Origin: Aaosphaeria pasadenensis
Taxonomy: Eukaryota > Ascomycota > Dothideomycetes > Pleosporales
Reading direction: 5' to 3'
Assembly (NCBI GenBank): GCA_022813625.1
Contig: JAKLMB010000020.1
Span: 372,001-436,000 of the forward strand
DNA length: 64,000 nt
Shown here: in pieces, positions 47,421 through 59,233 of the stretch
Layout: each line of letters begins with the position of its first letter
Numbering within the stretch: the first letter of the stretch is position 1
The notes under the pieces: generated by a model
Seen by the model: the letters and a program-made list of their open reading frames with translations, nothing else
The model's database searches: none
Told to the model about the DNA's origin: nothing
Made by a program: the position numbers and the translations under genes

Positions 47421-48886
47421 ATGGCAGGCAAATTTCCCTTTCTGCGGTTGCCCCTAGAGCTCCGCGATTATATATACTCCCAATACTTCAAACCAAGTGA
47501 CCTCCTCGTGGACAGCGACTATGGCGGCGGCCAGTATAAATTCGACCTACGTCTCTTCCGGGTGAATAAACAGATATATACGGAAGCCCAAGATGTATTT
47601 CGACGGGAGAATGTCTTTGTGCGCATCGAAACACCATGGCCTCAAGCAGGTATGTTATTGAGAGATGTCTGACAATCATTGAAAATTTGCTGATTGGTCG
47701 TTCGATTTTGTTAGAACATCACATCGCCCAGGAAGGTCTCGTCCCTATAGTGGCTGCTGGCGAGCAAGGCGAACAATTTAAACATCACCATGCTTTGGTC
47801 CAGTACGTCTTGTTCCATTATCCCTTCTCGTAGTCACAGCCACTAACTCAAAATTGTATAATCGACAGAATTTCCGCGCCACTGCACGAGTTCGTTCCAC
47901 AGCACGCCATAGTAATTCTCCTGGACGATTTGTATCTATTCAGCGACACATGGATGTACTCCGGCCTCAACTTCCGCACGCTCAACGACCACCTGTGCGT
48001 CACGTTCGTGCTCCGGGACCCCTACTACCCAGCAGACCCCAAGCCCGTCCCCATCGCCCTGCAGAAACGACTCCTCCTGCCCTTTGAGAAAGTCAAGGGG
48101 CTCTACGAAGTCAACGTGCAAAACTACGACGAGAGCGTCGAGCGGGAGCTCCGCCTCCGCATGGCGACACCGTACGACAGCGTGCAGAAATGCCTCGAGG
48201 ACAGCGCTCGCCACATGCAGTCCGGCGACAAGGCGCTGGAATCCGGCGACGCGCAGGGCGCTCTCGAACTCTACGTGAAGGCGTTCCACGCAATGCACAT
48301 CATCGTCTCCGGCCGCGTGCGGCGCGTCCTCGCCGACGCTTGGTTCCATGAGGCCATCGAGTCCGGGCCCTTTGCGGGCCAGTCTGGGCCGACGATCCGG
48401 ATCACGCTGCGCATTCGCCTCGTGTCGCGGACGGTGGCTGCGTATTTGAAGCTCGGGGAGTGGGAGGAGGCGGCGTTCTGGGGGATGCGTAGTATACGTA
48501 TCATGCGAGAGGCGGTGGACACGGAGTTCGAGGACTTCCTGGCTGAGTTTGTCGGGGCGTCAGATGTTGGGATGATATATTTCCGCACGGCGATTGCGTT
48601 CCAGAAGATGGAGGAGAGTAAGAGCAGGGAGTTGCAGGATTATGCGTATCATGATATGGGGGAGAGGGAGGCGCTGGGCAGCTCGAAGAAGCTGTTTGAA
48701 TTGGCGGGGCGATATATTAAAGGTCAATACGCTGCTCTTGCGTTGAAGACGGCGCAGGAGTTCCGTGTGCAGCCTCCGCCTGGAGTACTACCAGCACTGG
48801 ATCGAGGGAGCGATGTTGATAGTATGGCGCACATGGATGTGGGAGGTGCAGAGGAGCATGATGATCATCTTAGCACTGAGAACTAA
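47421..48886 (+). CDS. F-box-like fungal protein with helical C-terminal domain
   Basis: Three exons: 47421-47649, 47715-47802 and 47869-48886; 444 aa. The N-terminus (FPFLRLPLELRDYIYSQYF, then LRLFRVNKQIYTEAQDVFRREN) is the pattern of a very large fungal F-box-like family (LP.ELR..IY...L RVNKQIY.EA). Residues about 210-400 are helical with TPR-like pairs (CLEDSARHMQSGDKALESGDAQGALELYVKAFHAM, TVAAYLKLGEWEEAAFWGMRSI). The acidic tail is disordered. F-box proteins recruit targets to SCF ubiquitin ligases; in this family that role is mostly unproven. The third exon has strikingly higher G+C in its first half than the surrounding gene. Confidence 0.8.
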
Positions 48887-49140
48887 ACGTGCATACATTT
48901 CTGTGGGGCGTATTTGAAGGCAAATTATATCGAGCATGTTACGGCATCTATTGGCAATTGCACCATTTTCGATTTTGGACGTCGTTCCTGGACTGGAAAC
49001 TATATCTATATACATCTACGAATCCTAAAATCAACGATCTCAATCGTATCCCAATATCCAATTTTATACTCATTCGAAACATAAACGCTTCAAACTGGTG
49101 GATGCCATAAACATCATTCATCATAACCCATTAAAATCGT

Positions 49141-51654
49141 TCACACCGTTTTCACATTAATAACCGTATCCTTCACATCGTCATCCTCATCCAATTTCTC
49201 ATCGCCGTCCGCAGCCACCGTGCTCCCCCACTTCGGCATCGTCGACGCCCTCGTCACACCCGCCGGCTTCCCCTCATTCATCGCCTCGACCATCCTCTTG
49301 ATGTGCGGATGGCTAGGCCTCGACACATGACTCGGTCTTCGATCCAGTCCGGCATCTGTATCCCTCCTCCGCTCTTCCTCCCCTATCCGAAGTGCCATGC
49401 CCTCCCGTGTCGACATCGACCTGTTCATGGGCGACGGCTCAAACTCCTCAGCCTCATCCGTCGGATCCGGTTTAGGTCGCAGCCATCGCCACACGGCCTT
49501 CGTCTTGGCCATCCAGATCCGGTACCCGAAGTCGGTGGAGAGGAAGCCTACGAGGCCGAAGAAGGGGAGGCAGACGGAGGCGAGGGTCAGGCCGAAGGGC
49601 CAGAAGGACGCCGGGTATTCAGGCATGTTGGTCATGCCGTAGACTGATGTTACGAAGGTGAGGGGCATGAAGAATAGATTGACGATGGTGAGGAGCTGTT
49701 GGATGGAATTAGCGGAGATGGAGAGGCCAGGGGTTGAACTGAACGCACCTTGATGTTGCGGCCTTGTTGTACGGTAATGTCGCTGAGTTCAACGGACTTG
49801 CGCGATTCTTGGATCGATGTGCTGTGCTATGTATTAGCCTTGTCACGCCATTCAATTGGGGATAATTCCTACCCAGAGAAAAGGTGATCCTGAAGCGATT
49901 CGATCTCCTTTCGGCGGTCGTTATTCTCGTTCTGGAGGGTTCTCAACTCCTTCATCTCTCGTTCGAATTGTAGTCGTAACAATCGTAATCTTCGTTTCCA
50001 GTGATCGTTTCGTGGGGATTCTTCGTAAAGTGGCCATAATGTCTTGCTTTTGCCTTCCCAAACATCGTCTGTGAAGGTGTCTTCAAAGGAATCGATCATG
50101 CTCTTGATACTATCATTCACATTTCCTGGCGTTGTCAGCATTTATTCTCACAAGGAAGGCTTTGCGCGCATACCTAATGTTTGGTGAGCGTAGAAATATC
50201 GACGCGTCCAGGTGAATTTCCTGTCCTCGAAGAGGCGCTGGTCACGTAGATCCGTATCGAAGAGGAAGCCGAGAGCAGGCGTGACGAGTTCAGAAATGCC
50301 CTTGTATATGACTTCATATCTCTTCCTAGCATCCTTGTACTCAGTCAAAAGTGCGTGCAGAAACGCTTCAGCGCCGTTGAGATATCGATGCCCCTGTTCA
50401 AATGTGTCTGCAGTTGCACGCCAATCCGGATAGCACTATGAAACGTCAACCAAAACTTGAGAAGAAAGCGTGTTCGTTAGCATACCTGAATGTTGAGGAC
50501 CTGCCACGGGGACCAGACATCCTGGACCCAACCATACTTAGTCTTCGCTCGTCTTCCTCGGTTTCGAATTCGACGGGGATTGTCGTCGAATAACGCCAAT
50601 GCTACGACAGCACCACATCGAGTAAGAGGGATGTGGCTCTCGGTGTGCTTGATGTCGCGATCCGCACGTTGCCATTGCATAGGCTTGCATTCCTCGCCGA
50701 TGATAGTATAGTACTCGAACGAAAAGTAGAATGTCTTTTGGCGTTTCCGTTCCTCGTGGAATGCCCGATGCATATGGGCCTAAATGATTAGATGTTGCAA
50801 CATATTCGGCACGGGTGACTTACCGATGTTGCGTCCGTCTGGACTAGGGATCGGAACAGCTCGTCCATGTCGAACGTGTTGTGCATGGTTAGATGCAATG
50901 CACCAAACAATATAGGTGAGGGCTCTCGAGCTATACTGCTATGGATTAGAATGGTACATGATCATTGGACTCTGTCTGAAACTCACGTGATACGTCCGAC
51001 AACTGTCTTTCCTGATTGAGCTTTGTTTACAGCGATGTCCTACACGGTTCAGTTGATATTACGGTAACGAGTATGGTATTCACACCGACCTTGATGGAAT
51101 GCCATATCTCATTGGCCCTGGACATCTTATTGTCCTTGCCGCTGGATTCGATAAGCTGGGCTTCTCCATCTGGGCCCACATCATAAACCCTAACTATGGT
51201 AAGCAAGCAACGACGGTTTCTTGCTAGAGAAGGCCTACTGGAAATGCGGATAATGGCCTCTATCATCGGCCGGATCCCGGCTCGTAGGGAACAGATTAGG
51301 TTGCTTTAGTCGGCCACGCTCGCTCATAACTCCAGCTAAGATCTCTCGTCCATGCTCGTCCCAATCATGTTTCTTTAAATGCTCGCGTAGATGCTCATGA
51401 TCATAAGATTGCGACGGTAACTCGGATTGCACAAAGTAATCATCCTCCTCATCGCTGCTGTCGTCGGAAAGAGTCGAATTGTCGGCAAAGACGGGATTGC
51501 CTTCGCCATTGTGGCCGTCCTGGGTGTTCCGTCTCAGCCGGTCGTTGGAAGGGCCGAACGATCCATTGGAATCGGTGATGCTCTTCAAGAGCGCGTCATG
51601 CGAACGCTGTAGCGTTTCTAGCTGCTTCTGAAGCACCTCCACGGTAATTGCCAT
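49141..51654 (-). CDS. CorA-type Mg2+ transporter-like protein
   Basis: Nine exons: 51654-51239, 51189-51090, 51039-50987, 50935-50824, 50779-50486, 50435-50174, 50125-49873, 49821-49749 and 49695-49141; 705 aa. The N-terminal part has a short coiled coil (VEVLQKQLETLQRSHDAL) and an acidic linker; the middle is mostly helical. The C-terminus holds the two CorA transmembrane helices: LLTIVNLFFMPLTFVTSVYGMTNMP, containing the GMN-like signature (GMT-N), and LASVCLPFFGLVGFLS. A long charged tail follows. Fungal CorA-like proteins of this length are widespread; some carry ions, others are diverged. The YGMTN in place of YGMN is common in this fungal branch, so transport activity is uncertain. Divergent from the YtcJ-like gene. 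An ATG at 51663 adds three residues. Confidence 0.85.
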
Positions 51655-52422
51655 CCGTCCCACGGTGCGAGAGATGTCCCTTCTTCAACTTCTACGGGCC
51701 GGCGAACACGATAAACGGTTCGTAACAAGCTCAAAGCCGCACGTGAAGTCGGAGCGGATGGCAAACATTTTAAAGCTTGTCGGCCTTGTCCATACACGGC
51801 CCCCACACTATGCCCAATAAGCTGCCGAGAGGCTCTTGTCAGGCCCACCGGGCCTTTCGTCCAATGTCCATCTCCGCCAAGTCGAAGGTTGCGTCCTGGC
51901 ACAGGAGGGGAAAGAAAGACGTTGACCAAGGTCTGGTTCTCTCTGTAAACTCGGTTTCTGTCTTTGTCTGTGAGACGCCGCTGAAAGGTTAACAGCGACG
52001 GCTGGAGATGGACTCAGCTACCAGTCTTGTTCACCGCCATTTGCTAGTCAATGTCTTCAGATGAAGATGTCAATCCCAACATGAAGAGTTACATATCATA
52101 AAGTCAATCAATGATTCAAAACACAGAAGCCGAATCCGTTGCAGCCATATATCCAAGATGGCATTCAGAGAGAAAGACAGACAATCAGACGAAACTGAAT
52201 GGATGCTTAAATGATGAACCGGATCCTTCCAGAATAGGTATAGCCTCGATCTGGCCGTGGTAGCACACACGAATCAACACCTCATTGTTCCTGGGCAGTC
52301 ATCGAAATCTTCCTGCGCCAAAGGAAATACACAAGCGTTTAAATAGGCAAATTCTCTCATTCCCTTACACTGCCATCAATCATCACGACCATTGTCGTCG
52401 AGGGAATCAATATCCAGGCGAC
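51655..52422. promoter_or_regulatory. Divergent promoter of CorA-like and YtcJ-like genes
   Basis: 768 bp between start codons. No known motif array or gene was seen. Confidence 0.4.
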
Positions 52423-54371
52423 ATGCCTTCAATCACCAACCTGGTGTGGATTTCGGTCCCTCTTATCCTCGGTGCTATCGTTTATCAACTCGGTTTCGCG
52501 ACCATCGCGACCGCGTTGCCAGAATTTCTGACATTGGGGATATTACAGGGTCTGATCGATGAAACACATTGCTATGCCTCAATCAAGACTCTAAGCTCCT
52601 CCCAACCACAGGCCGAGTGCTTCACCGTTTCTGGAGGTAAGTTTACCAAGGTGTATAGCGATAAGACCACTGCCGTCGATGCGGTGAATGGTCAAACTGG
52701 TCACGTGATACCTGGTCTCTGGGATGGACATGGACATCTTATCCAGTACGGAGAATTGCTCAATTCGGTCAATCTATTTGGTGCGGAGTCCATGGACGAG
52801 GTGCAGCAGAGATTGGTACATTATAAGAACAGTCGGCCTGAGCTGGGAACCAGTGAACAGTGGGTCAGGGGTGTTGGGTGGGATCAGGCCAAGTTCGATG
52901 GTCGCTATCCAGTCGCGGTAGGTCCTGGAAATCTCCTGTTTCTTAGACTTCCTCTTAAGTGCTTTGTATCTTGGAATGTTCCTAGAGATGTCTTGGGGTA
53001 TAGGCTGAAGCTTTACTAACAACTCAAAGTCGGATCTCGAAATCGGGGACGACTTCAAGGATCAGTACGTAATGCTAGATCGCGTTGACATCCATTGCAT
53101 CTGGGTATCACAAAAGGTTTTAGATCTACTTCCATCTCCTCTTCCCCAGGTACCTGGCGGGGAGATCCCCGAAAAGGGCGTGTTCTGCGATAATGCCATG
53201 GATATTGTTATGCCATACTATCCCAGGCCAAACAAGGAGACAAAAACCAAATTCATCAAGGATGCAATGGAGGAGCTCAACAAGCTTGGCATCGTAGGCA
53301 TGCATGATGCCGGTGTATTGTCCGCTGATATCAACCTCTACGAGCAACTGGCCGATGACGAGGACTGGAACGTTCGTGTCTATGCCATGCTCGAGTGTGG
53401 GACGAGGAATACGTTCTGTCCGGACGAGGCGCGCAGGTTCAGCACAGCCAACGGAAAGTTGCATGCCCGGAGCGTAAAGCTATTTGGAGGTACGCCACGC
53501 CCCAGGAAGTTGAACGTCTTTATTACTGTATGAAAGCTAAAACTTGCCAGATGGTGCTCTTGGAAGCTGGGGCAGTGCTATGATCGAGCCTTACAGCGAC
53601 AAGCCAGAATCGTCCGGATCACTGCTTGTCAACGCGAGTACGCTATCAGACGTCACCAAAGACTGGGCCACTGCAGGATTCCAAGTAAACATCCACGCGA
53701 TCGGCGACCTTGCCAATAGAAACGCCATCGACGCCTTTCTGGGAACTCTCAATCTTCTATGCCCTGGAGTTTCCCCCCGCCAATGCCAAAAGCAAAATCG
53801 ATTCCGCATCGAACATTCTCAAATCATTCATCCCGACGACCAGCAGCGGATGTTCGAATTCGGTATTATTCCATCTATCCAGCCTACTCATGCAACCTCA
53901 GACATGCCATATGCGGAGTCTCGACTAGGTAAAAAGCGTACAAAGGAAGAAGCATATCTTATGCGTAGCCTTCTCAAGTTGAATCCCGTACTTGGCAGTG
54001 ACTTTCCTGTTGAGCCTGCGAACGTCTTTGAAGGCATTTACGCAGCAGTGACGCGGCGAAGCCCGCACACAGGGCTCAATTCGACAGGTGGTACAGATGG
54101 ATGGTATCCCGCGGAGACTCTCACGCTCCAGCAAGCTCTCATAGGCTTCACTGCGAACCCCGCGTATGCTTCTTTCCTGGAAGGCAAAGCAGGTGTCATA
54201 CAGACGGGAGCCTACGCAGACTGGGTGGTACTCGACGAGCCACTAGACACCACGGACGTGGAGTCATTACGGAAGGTAACAGTAAAAGAGACGTGGGTGG
54301 CTGGAAAGAGAGTGTACAAGCGCCCTGAAGCTGAAGATCTTCCGCCTCATGGGATCTCTGAGAGTGGGTGA
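52423..54371 (+). CDS. YtcJ-like metal-dependent amidohydrolase with N-terminal membrane segment
   Basis: Three exons: 52423-52917, 53030-53489 and 53551-54371; 591 aa. An N-terminal hydrophobic segment (LVWISVPLILGAIVYQLGFATIATA) suggests a signal anchor, so the enzyme faces the secretory lumen or cell surface. Amidohydrolase_3/YtcJ motifs: metal HxH in LWDGHGHL, VDIHCIWVS, the VKLFG-DGALGS motif joined across intron 2, NIHAIGD, RIEHSQ and LGSDFPVE. The family hydrolyses C-N bonds; fungal substrates are mostly unknown. The first intron (112 bp) is the longest of this gene. It is the second amidohydrolase-superfamily gene in the window, from a different branch than that at 6.9 kb. Confidence 0.88.
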
Positions 54372-55010
54372 ACGGATATGGGCGATTGTCACGGGGCCCA
54401 CCCCCCATGTGAACGGCCGTGGGGCGAAGATATCCAAAGACAGGATGACACGCGCCGTACCCGCACAGATGGCGTGCAGTTTAAAGGAAAGAGAAGCCAT
54501 AGTGTGCCCTTCTACCTTGTGTCCAATGCATAATAGGGTCTATCAAACGGACGGTTCGATGCTTGTGTGGATTGGCCGGTGACCGGTGCCGGGCCCTAGA
54601 GTGACCTCTTACCCAAAGCATACAAGGTTCTGAGCGATGAATATACAGTTGAACCCTGCAATTGAGCTCGGTTTACAACACATAACAGTTGCAACCCTGG
54701 ACTTTTGTTGATTGTCAAACGGACATGGAGTCCGCTTTCTTGCATTTTTCTTTCCACACCCCACTCGTTGTCCAACACGGTGCTCACGGTGCTCCAAGTC
54801 ATCGAGCCAACCATGTGTATGGAATTACAGCCCAACGATGCACTTCACTTCCAGAATGAGGCAAGGATTCTATGTCAAGCATGAGCTCTGAATTGCTTTT
54901 TGTGATTGTTGTGTCACTTTTTACCCCACAGTTCCCATCTAGCTCGTTTGTTTATAACAAGCAACTGTCCCTCGATTCCTTCTTGTCTGTCGTAATCCTC
55001 CTTCACAAAA
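54372..55010. other. Intergenic gap, nothing specific seen
   Basis: 640 bp before the nicotianamine synthase-like gene. I looked for HGATAR (SreA/AreA-type) iron or nitrogen sites and found none convincing. Confidence 0.45.
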
Positions 55011-56235
55011 ATGGGTGTGCCTACACGATCTCTGCCACACATAACCATGCCGAGTGTAACGAAGTCGCAAACATTCACTCATGCCCAAGGCCCTTTATCA
55101 AAACTGTCTTCGTCTACACCTGACTCGATGCTTGAGTTTGAGCAAAACCCGACGCCACAAGCAGTAAAAAGCATAGACATGGCCACCCAAACCTCAATCC
55201 CGTCGACACCTCAGAGCCTGATTGATGAAGTTCGAAGAATTTATCACGAAGTTCAAGCTCTGTCCAGTTTGGCGCCCGGGAAAGAGATCGATGCTCTCCT
55301 GACAAGACTTGTGCACCTCTGCATACAGCCATATAGCGAAGAATTTACCACCAAGACGCTCTCTTCTCCCGAAGCCAACGAGCTTTGTCTTTCTCTTCGA
55401 CCTCTATGCGCCGCCGCGGAAGGAGAGCTAGAAAAGTACTGGGCAAACCGTATACTTGCCTCCGCAACCACATCATCAAGTAAGACTACCTCAACCAAAA
55501 GACACCCCCCGCAACATCATTAGCTCACACGACCCCCAACAGAAAATGGCACAACGCCAACAACCCCCCGCACCCTCCTCCACTCCTTCCCCTACTTCGA
55601 CAACTACCTCGACCTCTCCCGCCTCGAGTGCTCCGTCCTCGAAGCCTTCCTCCCCACCTGCGGCGCCGACTGCCGGCCCTCCCCCTGCAAACTCGCCTTC
55701 GTCGGCTCCGGTCCCATGCCCCTGACCTCCTTCTGCATGCTCGACCGCTACCCCGACGCCGTCGTGCACAACATCGACCGCGACGCCGGCGCCCTGCGCG
55801 TGAGCCGCGAGCTGTCCGAGAAGTGCGGGTACGGCGGACGCATGACGTTCGCCTGCGAGGACGTCAGTGAAGAGGTGGGCGGCGAGGGTGCGACGAGGTG
55901 GAGGGATTTCCACGTTGTGTTTCTGGCTGCGCTCGTGGGTATGGATACTCCGAGTAAGATGGCGATTATGGGGAGTTTGGTGAGGAAGTTGGAGCCCGGG
56001 ACGCTGCTTGTGGTGAGGAGTGCGCAGGGGATGAGGGGGGTGTTGTATCCTGTGAGTTTTGTCAATTTTCTTCCTCTATATGCTTGCTAAAGTGGCGAAC
56101 ACTGCTAATCTTGCACTTTTTTAATAGGTACTGGAGCTCTCGGAGGATTTGCAGCGGTTAGGTCTCACGACGCTGCTTGTCGCGCATCCCTGGACGAAAG
56201 TGGTGAACTCGGTCGTTGTGCTGAGGGTTAATTAA
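55011..56235 (+). CDS. Nicotianamine synthase-like methyl/aminocarboxypropyl-transferase
   Basis: Three exons: 55011-55479, 55543-56051 and 56128-56235; 361 aa. Typical NAS features: the N-terminal helical part (LIDEVRRIYHEVQALSSLAPGKEIDALLTRLV, then LCLSLRPLCAAAEGELEKYWA), the central PYFDNYLDLSRLE, and the S-adenosylmethionine-binding Rossmann motif KLAFVGSGPMPLTS (about 206-219) followed by NIDRDAGAL; then LVGMDTPSKMAIMGSL and RSAQGMRGVLYP, with the C-terminal strand after intron 2. NAS joins three aminocarboxypropyl units of SAM into nicotianamine, a metal chelator. Fungal homologues exist (one is known in Neurospora). The first 65 residues are a non-conserved extension; a start at MATQTS is an alternative. 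Confidence 0.9.
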
Positions 56236-57958
56236 ACTTCCCACATGTCCAAGATCCGAGCAGAGGTTTCCTATCTAAGACTCAACTCATGCAGGAACCG
56301 AGATGGCGAAAACGAACTCAACTGGAGAAATTGCGTGGCTCTTTGCGTTAGCGTAAGCATCAACATCCGACAAATCAAGCATATTACCAACCCACTGTTA
56401 AATTCGTGAAAACTGTTGGAGTGACAGGAAAAGCTTAAGCTATTCCATTGGATATTGCATAGCACGGTTCTAATCACCAATCTTGTAATATCCTTGCCGC
56501 ATGTACGTCCACTCGAGGTAAGCATTCGATTTCACCCCAACTTGCTAAGGGAAACCTCCCTATATCCAATGCATCATCTTTCGATCCCTACCAATCTTCT
56601 AGCCAATCCCTCTACTGAGTCCAGTCGCATATGATCTTCACTTCTTCCCTGATAGACTTCGATCAGTAACTGGAAGCGTTTGATGGAAAAGGTCGGGAGG
56701 TGATCTCAGTGATTACTCTTGCATCCCGCAGTTCCTGTCACAACTTTATAATATTCGTGGTGGCGTAATGTTCATATCTGACACAATTGCGCATTTATGT
56801 GACGCAAGAAATCCAAATTCACGTACGATTCAAAGTTTGGCCGCCTGTGGGAGGGGAGGACATCGCAGAGGTGTAAACTTTTAAGTCGGGGGAGGCGATG
56901 AGAGAGGCACATGTTCTGTGAGTTTCTAGTATATATTGTCTTATGGATACTTCAGGTTGAGGAAATAAAGGTAGAATTGTTAGCAATGATTGAAATTATC
57001 TCTCTTCTTCTCCTTCCTCATGTCTTTTCGTTCCTGCATGCATATGCTGTAGTCCGAGAGAGTGCAAGAATCAGGTTTCCACCGCAATCAATTCCAGTAT
57101 TAACATAAATGACTGCGTAAACATTGCATTTCGTATTCGCGAGATAAAAATATCGTTTGCACAAAATATATATTTCGACCCAGCGTTGCTGACAGCTCAG
57201 CCGTTTCTATCGCGGAGAATCACTGGGGGGAGCCGGGTGATCGACAACCTAGCCGACGTGTGGCAGACGCCGGGCCCACGACGTCAACACCGCCACGGTC
57301 CCAACATCACAAATCCCTTCACACAGGGGGTGAGATCAGCAGCGGGGAAGTCATCTTACACGACGCTTCAGGGATATCGTAGATTTCTCGAAACGGTGCA
57401 AGATGGGCGTGGCTGCGGTCGTGCTCGTCCCAATTGGGAGTACCAGCTTCGCTGGTCCGGCTAGTCAGAGCCATGGCGGGCGGAGATCCGTACCGGACGG
57501 TGTAACCGGGAGTCATCGACGTGCAGGAATGGTACATTGCACTGCATGGTGAGGTCGGTGCCGCGGCGTTTCGATGCTGTGATAGGACGGAGACGGGGGT
57601 TCTTGCGAATGGGTTGGAGGGAGGGATACCGGTGAGTGAGGTGAGAAACGGTCGTGTAATTAGAGTTGGGCGGCGTACCGGACAGCTGTAGGGTACAATG
57701 GCAATATTGGTACTGGAAATGGAATTGATTGTCATTTCGGGTGCGACTATGTTTGGATTGGGAAGCGTTGGTTACGGGAATAGGGTTGTGAATTTGATTG
57801 AGGTATGACCCGAAGCTTGATATAAGATCATGCATGCATCCCCTTTATGAAGATACAGATAGACTTCAAATCAACATCCAATCCACAAGTCTTCTACTAC
57901 AGCCAGCAGAAAACCTCAGTTCAATTTCAACCCCTGACATCAACAACATTACTACAAA
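56236..57958. other. 1.7 kb gap with only doubtful ORFs
   Basis: Two overlapping opposite-strand frames (57186-57464 plus, 57735-57319 minus) share a G+C-rich patch, 57180-57640; neither has a recognisable domain, so I did not call a gene. The rest is AT-rich. Confidence 0.4.
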
Positions 57959-58449
57959 ATGAGCACCACCAGCGTCTCCACTTCACTGCCCGCTGGGCTC
58001 TCGTCAAGACTAGTTGTCGCCGCGCTGCACAACCACGACCTCATGATCCGGACTCTATGTCCAGCCCTTGTGTCCTACAACTTCGAGTCTGGCAATCCAA
58101 ACACCCAGGCAACTTACACCGTAACAGACAGGAAGCCCAACGGCCTCGTACGTACCTCTGCTCGTGTACAATTCTACCCAAAGACACAGCAAAACTAACA
58201 TATGGGATCCAGACAACATATAAACTCACTCTTACCAACAACTCTACCGGTGTCGACTCCCTCGTCAATGCAAACCCGCCAGTCGGCATCCTCACCATCG
58301 CTGGCAAATGGCGGGTCGGGGGCGGCAAGCTGGTCGAGGACGTCATGATTGACGGGAACTTTATGATGAAGAAGATGGCCAAGGGAAACGTGGAAAAGAC
58401 ACATCCAGGACATCACGCGATGTTGTTTCAATTAGCTGCGAGGGCATGA
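57959..58449 (+). CDS. Small DUF7053-like protein
   Basis: Two exons: 57959-58147 and 58213-58449; 141 aa. The layout matches a fungal family I recall as DUF7053 (SRPBCC-like fold): a start like TSVSTSLPAGLSSRLVVAALHNHDLMI, a middle TYTVTDRKPNGLTTYKLTLTN (crossing the intron), WRVGGGKLVEDVMIDGNFMMKKM and a C-terminal HPGHHAMLFQLAA. The family is usually 150-190 aa, so this one is on the short side. No signal peptide or membrane segment. Function unknown; lipid or small-ligand binding would be the guess for the fold. Confidence 0.75.
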
Positions 58450-59233
58450 AAAGAAGGGTAGGCGAGGGTGGGGCGAGGTATGGTGATTGGGAATTTTGAG
58501 CCGGGAGGCATTGCAAAGGAGTTTGGTTCGTGCTTTGTTATCCGTTGCTTTCTGTTTGCATTTACATCTGGCGTACTGGGATTGGAATTGGGAACTCAAG
58601 CGTGCATATGATATGCATCTTGTTGAAGTGTCTTATATAGTGAGCATTCCCTACTCGCTATTTCGAAGCAAGAAGAATTAATCAAAATTTTCAAAAGTCT
58701 ATGAAGAAATATTTACCACTCAGGTCTCATCTTTAGAATAATATCAGCCAGAAGTTTATCGGCAAATGTTTATTCATTATCCAAACGCTTCTTGCCTAGA
58801 GCAATGTTTAATCAAGCAGTAGACTCTTAACCAATAACATGTCCAATACATTCAAACAGGCACGAGGTCCATCTAACAAACTTGAATTTGAAACAATTTT
58901 ATTTTTTCATTTCAAAGAGCAAGTATTTAATGGTAAATCAATCAATTACTACGAGTATATTTACTTTCCTCAAAATTGGCCTTTATTTTTCTACTCTACA
59001 ATTCAGCCGTAAAGAGCTAATGGAGGACAGCCTTGAATGACGTCTGTGTCTGCCCGTACCACAACAACACACCCAGCATACTCGTAAACAAACCTACCAA
59101 ATCATCCTCTTCATCACTATTTTATCTGGAAGGATATTGTTATAGGAAATTATCACACCCGAAATTATTCACATCTAACACTTTACTCGTCGTTCTAGAC
59201 ACCTCTCTGATACTATGAAATTAAATTTCCACC
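58450..59233. other. AT-rich intergenic stretch
   Basis: 58680-59030 is strongly AT-rich with runs of T and A; no gene or RNA recognised. Confidence 0.5.

Noticed and set aside
57186..57735. Overlapping opposite-strand frames of 92 and 138 codons
   Set aside because: Each is probably open because of local G+C content; neither shows motifs, splice structure or a plausible start context.
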